NCBI GenBank assembly: GCA_948466105.1
Contig: CAOJZR010000059.1
Coordinates: 1 to 5,227 of the forward strand
DNA: 5,227 bases
Source: an uncultured Bacillota bacterium
GTDB lineage: Bacteria > Bacillota_I > Bacilli_A > RF39 > UBA660
Direction of reading: 5' to 3'
Under the pieces are notes generated by a model. The model did not search any database and was not told the origin of the DNA. It saw only the letters and a list, made by a program, of their open reading frames with translations. Numbering within the stretch: position 1 is the stretch's first letter; every line of letters starts with the position of its first letter. The translations under genes and the position numbers were made by a program. Shown in pieces: positions 1 to 5,227 of the stretch.

Positions 1-1086
1 AGTGTTTTTTTAAATTTGGTATATGTACCTTTGATTACTTTTATAGTTTTTCCATTAGTACTTATAACATTTATTATAAATCCTTTGATTGTTATTTTAA
101 ATCCTATAACTCAAATATTAGAAGTTACAAGTATATATTTTAGTAAAATGACTTTTTTAACGTTTACCTTTCATCATTTACCTTTTTGTGGAGTAATTAT
201 GTATTATGTTATAATTACCTATATTCTTTATAAATTAAGCTATCAAAAATATCAGTTCTTAATAATTTTAATAATAGTTTTATGGGTACATAATAACATT
301 TTACTTTTTAATAAATATCCTATTATAATCATGCAAGATGTCAATCAAGGTGACTCTACTATTATTATCACTCCTCATAGTACAAGTGCTGTTTTAATAG
401 ATACTGGTGGTAACATTGGTGATTATAGTCTTAGTCATAACGTTATAATCCCTACATTAAAAGCTCATGGCATCAAAAAAATTATTTCTTTAATTATTAG
501 TCATGGGGATATGGATCATGCTAAAGAAGCTTTAACATTAATGGATTATTATAAAATAGATAATATTATTTTAAATAGTAAAAGTGATACACCTTTAGAA
601 AAAAAGATTATTAATAAAGCCCAAAGTAAAAAAATAAATTGCTTAAAAGTAATTAAAAAAAAACTGAAAATTAATAAACAAACATTTTATATTTACAGTA
701 ATTCTTTCGCTACTAATGAAAATGAAAATAGCTTAATTGTGTATACAAAATTAAATCAAAAGAATATACTATTTATGGGAGATGCTGGAATAGAGAGTGA
801 AAATGTTTTTTTAAAGGAATATAATTTAGTAAATGTGGATATACTAAAAGTAGGACATCATGGGAGTAAAAACAGTAGTAGTCTAAAGTTTATTAATAAA
901 ATAAAACCCCACATCTCATTAATATCAGCTGGAGTAAATAATCAGTTTAATCATCCACATTCAGAAGTTATTAACATATTAACTAGTGTAGATAGTAAAA
1001 TATATCAAACTAATAAGCATGGAATGATTAAACTAATTTTAAAGGATAAAATAACTGTTGTTTATAATAGCACGCTACAGCAATAG
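1..1086 (+). CDS. comEC: ComEC/Rec2 family DNA-uptake channel, C-terminal part (5' end outside window)
   Basis: ComEC forms the inner-membrane channel that carries single-stranded DNA into the cell during natural transformation; its C-terminal metallo-beta-lactamase-like domain is thought to degrade the non-transported strand. The frame is open from base 1, so this is a partial gene; the TTG at 16 is only an internal leucine codon. The first ~100 residues hold hydrophobic segments typical of the end of the competence domain (VPLITFIVFPLVLITF, then PFCGVIMYYVIITYILY and FLIILIIVLW). The C-terminal domain follows: DVNQGDS (about 340-355), LIDTGG, the metal-binding H-G-D-M-D-H at 502-519, MGD near 775-783, GHHGSKNS near 853-876, and HPH at 952-960. 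All expected nuclease-domain motifs are present, so this half looks functional. It ends at TAG, just before a terminator. In many Firmicutes comEC is followed by holA; here it is followed by an oppositely oriented gene. Whether the organism is competent cannot be judged from this gene, which also occurs in non-transformable species. Confidence 0.93.
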   Translation, partial: SVFLNLVYVPLITFIVFPLVLITFIINPLIVILNPITQILEVTSIYFSKMTFLTFTFHHLPFCGVIMYYVIITYILYKLSYQKYQFLIILIIVLWVHNNILLFNKYPIIIMQDVNQGDSTIIITPHSTSAVLIDTGGNIGDYSLSHNVIIPTLKAHGIKKIISLIISHGDMDHAKEALTLMDYYKIDNIILNSKSDTPLEKKIINKAQSKKINCLKVIKKKLKINKQTFYIYSNSFATNENENSLIVYTKLNQKNILFMGDAGIESENVFLKEYNLVNVDILKVGHHGSKNSSSLKFINKIKPHISLISAGVNNQFNHPHSEVINILTSVDSKIYQTNKHGMIKLILKDKITVVYNSTLQQ

Positions 1087-1091
1087 CGTTT

Positions 1092-1147
1092 ATATATAGA
1101 TGAAAGAGCTTAATGCTCTTTCTTTTGTTAAAAAAAAATCTATATAT
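1092..1147. repeat. Outer inverted repeat around the comEC terminator
   Basis: ATATATAGAT (1092-1101) is the exact reverse complement of ATCTATATAT (1138-1147), a 10-bp pair that encloses the terminator hairpin. On the 5' side it directly abuts the terminator stem; on the 3' side 15 bases intervene (the T tail and an A run). The 3' arm includes the stop codon and last codons of the minus-strand gene. It could extend the RNA structure at the ends of the two convergent transcripts, but the arms are AT-only apart from one G/C pair, so chance is possible. Confidence 0.5.
1102..1129 (+). terminator. Rho-independent terminator of comEC
   Basis: A perfect 8-bp stem GAAAGAGC (1102-1109) / GCTCTTTC (1115-1122) with a 5-base TTAAT loop is followed by TTTTGTT. 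It begins 16 bases after the comEC stop codon and fits an intrinsic terminator on the plus strand. A weaker 6-bp hairpin, ACGCTA (1072-1077) / TAGCGT (1084-1089), overlaps the comEC stop and may be incidental. Read on the minus strand, the same stem is followed by ATCTATATAT rather than a run of U, so it is a poor terminator for the facing gene. Confidence 0.85.
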
Positions 1148-1673
1148 CATAGATATTTATACCATATTTATTATTTAAAGAATCTAAAAATAGAGGATGT
1201 TTTAATGGTTTGTAAGCGAGAATGCCAAAAGCAATATATATACATATAATTAAAACAATAGCTAAAAAATCTAAGTTTTTATGCTCTTTACATTGTAGTA
1301 GATGATAACTAATATATTGTGAAGCTAAAAATACTATAAAAAGTAGTCCTATACTGAAAAACATGTTTTCACCAATTACATTATAAATTGGTATAAAAAT
1401 AGTTAAGTAAACGGCAATACTAAGCAAGGAAAGACAAAAAGTCTTAAATAGATAATTAGTTACATGAATATTATACTTTTTAAATAAAATAATTTCAAAA
1501 ATAGCTATTATCATCATATTAGTAAATATTATCTTCATATGTTCAAAAATACTTTCATTAACAGGAAAGAAAATAGCACTTATTGTATGAGGAAACCATT
1601 TATATATAAAATGCGTTAAAAAGGAAAGCATACATAGACCAATAAATGAACCAATTTTTATTTTTTTAAGCAC
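1140..1673 (-). CDS. DUF6512-like small integral membrane protein, function unknown
   Basis: This predicted 177-residue protein is mostly hydrophobic, with about five membrane segments (roughly residues 5-24, 47-64, 75-97, 102-124 and 132-152) and few soluble parts. Two conserved-looking motifs stand out: PVNESIFEHMK at residues 37-47, between the first two helices, and a C-terminal HPLFLDSLNNKYGI. Both resemble the PVNES-WEHLK and LF-DP-YGI signatures I associate with DUF6512, an uncharacterised Firmicutes membrane family; no activity is established for it. I prefer the GTG at 1671-1673 as start because AGAGGTGA (minus strand, 1679-1686) lies 5 bases before it. An in-frame GTG at 1680-1682 would add three residues, but it is itself part of that Shine-Dalgarno sequence. 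The gene ends with TAG 53 bases from the comEC stop, facing it, and is divergent from dnaG, so it is its own transcription unit. The polar Asn-Glu-Ser/Glu-His motif might form a site at the membrane face; that is inference. Confidence 0.82.
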   Translation of the reverse strand: MLKKIKIGSFIGLCMLSFLTHFIYKWFPHTISAIFFPVNESIFEHMKIIFTNMMIIAIFEIILFKKYNIHVTNYLFKTFCLSLLSIAVYLTIFIPIYNVIGENMFFSIGLLFIVFLASQYISYHLLQCKEHKNLDFLAIVLIICIYIAFGILAYKPLKHPLFLDSLNNKYGINIYDI

Positions 1674-1678
1674 AAATT

Positions 1679-1686
1679 TCACCTCT
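1679..1686 (-). promoter_or_regulatory. Ribosome binding site that decides the DUF6512-like gene start
   Basis: On the minus strand AGAGGTGA, a strong match to the anti-Shine-Dalgarno complement, sits 5 bases before the GTG at 1673. It contains the upstream in-frame GTG (1682), which has no comparable sequence in front of it; the three-residue longer version is therefore unlikely. Confidence 0.75.
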
Positions 1687-1688
1687 TA

Positions 1689-1789
1689 TAATAATAATAT
1701 ACTACAAATTAAGTAAATTATTAGAAAAAAAACAATAATTTTGTCATAAAAAAAAGGAAAAAAGAAAAAAATGTTGTATATTATTATTA
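1689..1789. repeat. 14-bp inverted repeat flanking the divergent region
   Basis: GTATATTATTATTA at 1776-1789 on the plus strand recurs exactly on the minus strand at 1702-1689, with 73 bases between the arms. In both directions it lies just upstream of, or touches, the Shine-Dalgarno sequence: AGGGAG for dnaG and AGAGGTGA for the membrane protein. Each copy includes a -10-like TATATT/TATTAT. It may be a shared promoter/leader element or an operator; the ATT-repeat composition makes it low in complexity, so coincidence is not excluded. Confidence 0.5.
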
Positions 1790-1794
1790 GGGAG
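1789..1794 (+). promoter_or_regulatory. Ribosome binding site that decides the dnaG start
   Basis: AGGGAG lies 9 bases before the ATG at 1804. The in-frame ATG at 1771, 33 bases upstream, is preceded only by an A-rich tract with a poorly spaced AAGGA. It would add an 11-residue hydrophobic stretch (MLYIIIREYDF) that primases do not normally carry. Confidence 0.75.
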
Positions 1795-1803
1795 TACGAT
1801 TTT

Positions 1804-3540
1804 ATGGAAAAACTAACCGAAGAGCAAATAAGAGAAGTTAGGCAAAGTGTTGATATAATTGATGTTGTATCTAGTTATATGCCACTAATTCCTAAAGGAA
1901 AAAATTATTTTGGTGTTTGTCCTTTTCATGATGATCATTCACCTAGTATGAGTGTTTCTAAAGATAAACAAATCTATACTTGTTTTTCATGTGGTGCTAG
2001 TGGGAATGTTATTAATTTTGTCATGGATTATGAACATATAAGTTTTCTAGAAGCAGTAAAAAAACTCTCATTAGTTGGTGGTATTGATATCAATATAAAT
2101 GTAGCTACACCAATAAAACAACATAGTGTTTTATATGACATTTATGAATTGAGTATAAAACTTTATCAAAATAATTTAAATACTAAAGAAGGACTATTAG
2201 CTAAAGAATATTTAAAACAGCGAAATATTGATGAAGAGATTATAAAAGTCTTTGGAATTGGACTAGCTTTAAAAAATCATGATTTATTAACCAAAATGCT
2301 TGTTAAAAAAAAATATAGCGAAAAAGATATCATAAATAGTGGTTTAGTTATTAAAACCAAAAGCGGATTAGCAGATATTTACTATAATCGAATTATGTTT
2401 CCACTGAGTAATCTTGATGGACAAACTGTTGGTTATAGTGGACGTATCTATAATGGTGAAGATATATCTAAATATGTCAATACCAAAGAAACAGAAATTT
2501 TTAAAAAAGGAGAACTTCTTTTTAATTACCATCGGGCTAGAGATGAAGCAAGAATGCAAAATAGAGTAATTGTTATGGAAGGTTTCATGGATGTTATACG
2601 AGCTTATACAGTTGGTATTAAAAATGTTGTAGCTACTATGGGAACTGCGGTTACTAAAAAACAAGCTGGTCTAATTAAACGAATGGCTAAAGAAATTATT
2701 CTTTGTTTTGATGGGGATACAGCTGGTGCTAAAGCCACATCTAGCTGTATAGATCTTATGTTGGAATTAGGTGTAAATCCTAAAATCGTTCGTTTAGAAG
2801 ATAATTTAGATCCAGACGAATATATAACTAAATATGGTAAGCAAAGCTTTTTAGATAAAATAGAAAAAGCTATAAATATTATTGATTTCAAGACTAGTTA
2901 TTATCGCCATGATAAAGATATGAATAATAATGAAGATATGGCTAAATATGTTAGTGATGTTATTAATGAAATATCTAAAATTGATGACGATGTTTATCAA
3001 GAATTAAGTTTAAATAAACTTAGTAAAGAAAGTGGTCTAGATATTGCTTTTTTGAAAAGTAAATTAAAAAAGAATATTAAACCAGCAAGTATTAAAAAAA
3101 CAAAAAAAGAAGTAACTGTTATTAGTAAATATCAAAAAGCTGAACAAAATTTAATCTTTTATATGTTAAGAAGTATAGAAGTGATAAAAATGTATAATGT
3201 AAAAATAGTATATATGCCAACACCAGTCTACCAAAGATTAGCTTGCCATATAAGCTATTATTATAAAACATATAAAAGTTTAGAAATAGCAGATTTAATT
3301 ACATCTTTAAATAATAATGAAGAATTAAAACAAGCTTTAAATAGTATTTTATCTCTTAATTTAAAAGAAGAGTACACTAAAGAAGAGATAAATGATTATA
3401 TAAATGTTATTAAAGAATATAGTATAAATCATGAGAAAAAAAAATTATTAGAAGCTATGAAAAAAGAATCCGATCCTTTAAAAAAAGCAGAGATTGCAGA
3501 AAAAATGCGCCATTTAATATTAGAAAATAATGAGGAGTGA
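1804..3540 (+). CDS. dnaG: DNA primase DnaG
   Basis: DnaG synthesises the short RNA primers that start the lagging strand and restart forks, working with the replicative helicase. The 578-residue protein has the full bacterial layout. First is an N-terminal CHC2 zinc-binding domain (C39-P-F-H42 and C60-F-S-C63). The RNA polymerase core follows, with [19 protein letters not shown] and a [15 protein letters not shown] segment. Its TOPRIM metal site is E259-GFMD, D303-G-D305-TAG and D336-P-D338-E. The C-terminal helicase-interaction region (about 430-578) is lysine-rich and poorly conserved, as is usual. Length is close to that of other Firmicutes primases. ATG 1804 is chosen for its Shine-Dalgarno spacing and because [25 protein letters not shown] matches the usual N-terminus; the frame extends to an ATG at 1771. 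It is the first gene of the operon with sigA, whose start codon comes 4 bases after the dnaG TGA. The sigA Shine-Dalgarno sequence lies inside the last dnaG codons, suggesting translational coupling. Confidence 0.97.
   Translation: MEKLTEEQIREVRQSVDIIDVVSSYMPLIPKGKNYFGVCPFHDDHSPSMSVSKDKQIYTCFSCGASGNVINFVMDYEHISFLEAVKKLSLVGGIDININVATPIKQHSVLYDIYELSIKLYQNNLNTKEGLLAKEYLKQRNIDEEIIKVFGIGLALKNHDLLTKMLVKKKYSEKDIINSGLVIKTKSGLADIYYNRIMFPLSNLDGQTVGYSGRIYNGEDISKYVNTKETEIFKKGELLFNYHRARDEARMQNRVIVMEGFMDVIRAYTVGIKNVVATMGTAVTKKQAGLIKRMAKEIILCFDGDTAGAKATSSCIDLMLELGVNPKIVRLEDNLDPDEYITKYGKQSFLDKIEKAINIIDFKTSYYRHDKDMNNNEDMAKYVSDVINEISKIDDDVYQELSLNKLSKESGLDIAFLKSKLKKNIKPASIKKTKKEVTVISKYQKAEQNLIFYMLRSIEVIKMYNVKIVYMPTPVYQRLACHISYYYKTYKSLEIADLITSLNNNEELKQALNSILSLNLKEEYTKEEINDYINVIKEYSINHEKKKLLEAMKKESDPLKKAEIAEKMRHLILENNEE
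3532..3537 (+). promoter_or_regulatory. Ribosome binding site of sigA inside the dnaG 3' end
   Basis: GAGGAG, which encodes the final two Glu residues of DnaG, lies 7 bases before the ATG at 3545. It overlaps the alternative in-frame ATG at 3530-3532, which would give a five-residue longer sigma factor without its own binding site. This selects 3545 as start and links sigA translation to the termination of dnaG translation. Confidence 0.8.
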
Positions 3541-3544
3541 TATT

Positions 3545-4621
3545 ATGTTTAATGAAATGAAAAGTTTTGAAGAAAGAAAAAATGAATTAGTAAAAAAGGG
3601 AAAAGAAAATGGTTTTATTACTTATGAAGAATTAGCTAATGCTTTAAAAGGTCTGGATTTAGATAGTGATTCTTTAGATGATTTATATAATGTGTTCAAT
3701 GAAAATAATATTGCCATTGTATCCGAAGATGATGACGATTCTAGTAATTCATCAATTTTACTAGATGATAATACTTTAACTAAAGATTTAACCATCAATG
3801 ATCCTGTAAGAATGTATTTAAAAGAAATAGGTCAAATAAAATTACTAACAACAGAAGAAGAACTAGAATTAGCAGATCGTATTAAAGCTGATGATCCTGA
3901 GGCTAAATCTATTCTTGCTGAGGCAAATTTACGATTAGTAGTTAGTATAGCAAAACGCTATGTTGGAAGAGGAATGCTTTTTCTTGATTTAATTCAAGAA
4001 GGTAATATTGGTCTTATGAAAGCAGTTGAAAAATTTGATGTTACTAAAGGTTATAAATTTTCAACTTATGCAACATGGTGGATTAGACAAGCTATTACAA
4101 GAGCGATAGCCGATCAAGCTAGAACTATAAGAGTACCAGTTCATATGGTTGAAACAATTAATAAACTAGCTCGGGCTCAAAGACAATTGACTTTAGAATT
4201 AAATCGTGAACCAACAGAAGAAGAATTAGCTAAAAAGATGAATATATCAGTTGATAAAATAAGAGATATTTATAAAATAAGTCAAGAGCCAGTTAGTTTA
4301 GAAACACCTATTGGCGAAGAAGATGATTCGCATTTAGGTGATTTCATTAAAGATGAACGTAATATGAGTCCAGAAGAGTATGCAACTAATGAAATGCTTA
4401 AAGATGAAATAGCCGAAGTTTTATTAACTTTAACTGAACGTGAAGAAAAAGTTATTCGTCTTCGTTTTGGTTTAGAAGATGGCAAATCGAGAACACTAGA
4501 AGAAGTTGGTCAAATGTTTGGAGTTACTCGTGAACGTATTCGTCAAATTGAAGCTAAAGCTTTACGTAAATTAAGACATCCATCACGTTCACGCAAATTA
4601 AAAGATTATATGGGTGAATAA
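3545..4621 (+). CDS. sigA: Housekeeping RNA polymerase sigma factor SigA (RpoD, sigma-70 group 1)
   Basis: This primary sigma factor directs RNA polymerase core to -10/-35 promoters of most genes. The 358-residue protein shows the regions in order. Region 1.1 (about 5-60, [13 protein letters not shown]) is followed by a short acidic Ser/Asp linker (about 61-80). Region 1.2 begins at D86[10 protein letters not shown]. Region 2 contains [36 protein letters not shown] and the promoter-melting segment [22 protein letters not shown] with W178 and W179. Region 3 follows, with HMVETINKL and [16 protein letters not shown]. Region 4 has [15 protein letters not shown] and the -35-binding helix-turn-helix [20 protein letters not shown] (about 317-336), ending with [19 protein letters not shown]. 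Presence of region 1.1 and full length mark it as the essential group 1 factor rather than an alternative sigma; length is close to SigA of Bacillus. ATG 3545 is chosen for its Shine-Dalgarno spacing; ATG 3530 would add MRSDI. The stop TAA shares its last A with the trmK ATG. It lies between dnaG and trmK as in many Firmicutes. Confidence 0.98.
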   Translation: MFNEMKSFEERKNELVKKGKENGFITYEELANALKGLDLDSDSLDDLYNVFNENNIAIVSEDDDDSSNSSILLDDNTLTKDLTINDPVRMYLKEIGQIKLLTTEEELELADRIKADDPEAKSILAEANLRLVVSIAKRYVGRGMLFLDLIQEGNIGLMKAVEKFDVTKGYKFSTYATWWIRQAITRAIADQARTIRVPVHMVETINKLARAQRQLTLELNREPTEEELAKKMNISVDKIRDIYKISQEPVSLETPIGEEDDSHLGDFIKDERNMSPEEYATNEMLKDEIAEVLLTLTEREEKVIRLRFGLEDGKSRTLEEVGQMFGVTRERIRQIEAKALRKLRHPSRSRKLKDYMGE

Positions 4622-5227
4622 TGTTAGCTAAAAGATTAAAACAAATTGCTGAAATGGTCAGTAGTCCTTCAATTATAGATGTTGGCTGTGATCATGCTTT
4701 ATTAGACATTTACTTAACTAAAAAAGGTATAACATGTACTGCAACTGATATAAGTAGTAAAGTAATCGAAAAAGCTAAGGCCAATATTGCTAAGGAGAAT
4801 TTAACTGATAAAATAAAGCTCATATGTACACCAGGCTTGGAAAATGTGAAAATTAATATCAATGATACTATTGTTATATCAGGAATGGGCACAAGTACAA
4901 TTTTAAATATTTTAGATATTAAAATTGATAATCAACTTGTTATATCGTCTAATAATGATCTTTATAAACTAAGGAAAGAGATAGTAGCTAAAGGTTATTA
5001 TATTAGTGATGAGAAGATAGTATTAGAAAAAAAAATTTATTATGTTATTATCAAATTTATAAAAGGTCATAAAAAGTATACTTTTAAAGATCTTTTTTTA
5101 GGACCTATAGCTAAAAAGGATAAAAATTATTGCCAATATATTCATAACAAATATCAAAATATTTATATACAAATAAAAAAAGGCAATTTAAAAAATCGAT
5201 TAGAACTTTTAAAAATACTATATATAA
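4621..5227 (+). CDS. trmK: tRNA (adenine(22)-N1)-methyltransferase TrmK, 3' end outside window
   Basis: TrmK uses S-adenosylmethionine to methylate N1 of adenine 22 in the D-arm region of bacterial tRNAs. The window holds 202 codons with no stop, starting [32 protein letters not shown]; family members are about 225-240 residues, so only a short tail is missing. Visible Rossmann-fold motifs are the SAM-binding D20-V-G-C-D-H25, the acidic end of strand two at T42-D43, and D82 followed by VISGMG (G88-M89-G90). Next come SSNNDLYKLRKEIVAKGYYI, EKKIYYVIIKF and a GP motif (FLGPIA) in the C-terminal coiled part. Two motif positions depart from what I recall as the family pattern: GMGT where GMGG is usual, and ISSNND where a QPN-like segment is common. 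The start overlaps the sigA stop (TAATG), and GGGTGA lies 3 bases before it, so translation is probably coupled to sigA. The same dnaG-sigA-trmK order is seen in Firmicutes, where a Nif3-like gene (yqfO) often follows. Confidence 0.9.
   Translation, partial: MLAKRLKQIAEMVSSPSIIDVGCDHALLDIYLTKKGITCTATDISSKVIEKAKANIAKENLTDKIKLICTPGLENVKININDTIVISGMGTSTILNILDIKIDNQLVISSNNDLYKLRKEIVAKGYYISDEKIVLEKKIYYVIIKFIKGHKKYTFKDLFLGPIAKKDKNYCQYIHNKYQNIYIQIKKGNLKNRLELLKILYI

Larger units (their letters stand above)
1674..1803. promoter_or_regulatory. Divergent control region between the membrane-protein gene and dnaG
   Basis: These 130 bases must hold the promoters of both divergent genes. They contain several A-tracts (1725-1732, 1748-1755, 1758-1763, 1765-1771), which may bend the DNA or act as UP-like elements. 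A -10-like TATATT occurs in front of each gene: 1777-1782 on the plus strand and 1696-1701 on the minus strand. A TTGTCA at 1741-1746 resembles a -35 box, but it is 30 bases from the plus-strand -10 candidate, too far to pair with it. No convincing -35/-10 pair is visible for either direction, so exact promoters cannot be assigned by eye. Confidence 0.45.

Noticed and set aside
16..1086. TTG at 16 as a true start of a short ComEC-like protein
   Set aside because: The frame is open to base 1, there is no Shine-Dalgarno sequence, and the residues before it continue a typical ComEC membrane segment. The gene simply begins upstream of the window.
1741..1746. TTGTCA as a -35 box for dnaG
   Set aside because: It matches the -35 consensus at 5 of 6 positions, but no -10-like sequence lies 16-19 bases downstream; that stretch is a purine run.
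2082..2095. Perfect 14-bp palindrome TATTGATATCAATA
   Set aside because: It lies inside dnaG, where it encodes GIDIN, with no partner site or gene boundary nearby. An AT-rich palindrome of this length can arise by chance from these codons.
2368..2891. Two minus-strand open frames opposite dnaG (2368-2664 and 2604-2891)
   Set aside because: They lie opposite the conserved primase catalytic core and overlap each other. Their protein products are Ser/Ile-rich antisense translations with no recognisable motif.
4282..4485. Minus-strand open frame opposite sigA region 3/4
   Set aside because: It is fully inside a strongly conserved sigma factor sequence on the other strand, is short, and has no recognisable motif.
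4710..4892. Minus-strand open frame of 60 codons with a hydrophobic product
   Set aside because: It is antisense to the conserved SAM-binding part of trmK; antisense of AT-rich coding DNA commonly reads as hydrophobic.

Overview
This is a very AT-rich stretch of ordinary bacterial chromosome, most probably from a low-GC member of the Bacillota (Bacilli/Erysipelotrichia or an uncultivated RF39-like lineage). The gene order dnaG - sigA/rpoD - trmK is the classic Firmicutes 'macromolecular synthesis' arrangement. Shine-Dalgarno sequences are strong. Every tryptophan in the readable genes is TGG and no reading frame contains an internal TGA, so the standard bacterial code (table 11) fits, not the Mycoplasma code. 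The species cannot be named from the sequence.

Layout: (1) Positions 1-1086, plus strand, hold the 3' part of comEC, the DNA-uptake channel protein. The last membrane segments and the complete metallo-beta-lactamase-like domain are present; the 5' part lies outside the window. (2) Positions 1087-1139 hold a rho-independent terminator, with a longer nested inverted repeat that runs into the next gene. (3) Positions 1140-1673, minus strand, encode a small five-helix membrane protein that looks like the DUF6512 family. It converges on comEC and diverges from dnaG. (4) Positions 1674-1803 form a divergent control region with A-tracts and a 14-bp inverted repeat placed alike in front of both genes. 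(5) Positions 1804-5227 are a tightly packed plus-strand operon: dnaG (primase), sigA (housekeeping sigma factor) and trmK (tRNA m1A22 methyltransferase, cut by the window end). sigA starts 4 bases after the dnaG stop codon, and the trmK start overlaps the sigA stop by one base.

The operon genes couple replication priming, transcription initiation and tRNA maturation, as in many Firmicutes. The comEC fragment and the membrane protein are separate transcription units. For three genes (the membrane protein, dnaG and sigA) the longest open frame is not the best start; an internal start codon with a well-placed Shine-Dalgarno sequence is preferred. I see no mobile element, CRISPR array, RNA gene or defence system. 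The only uncharacterised protein is the DUF6512-like one, and nothing here points convincingly to a novel system.
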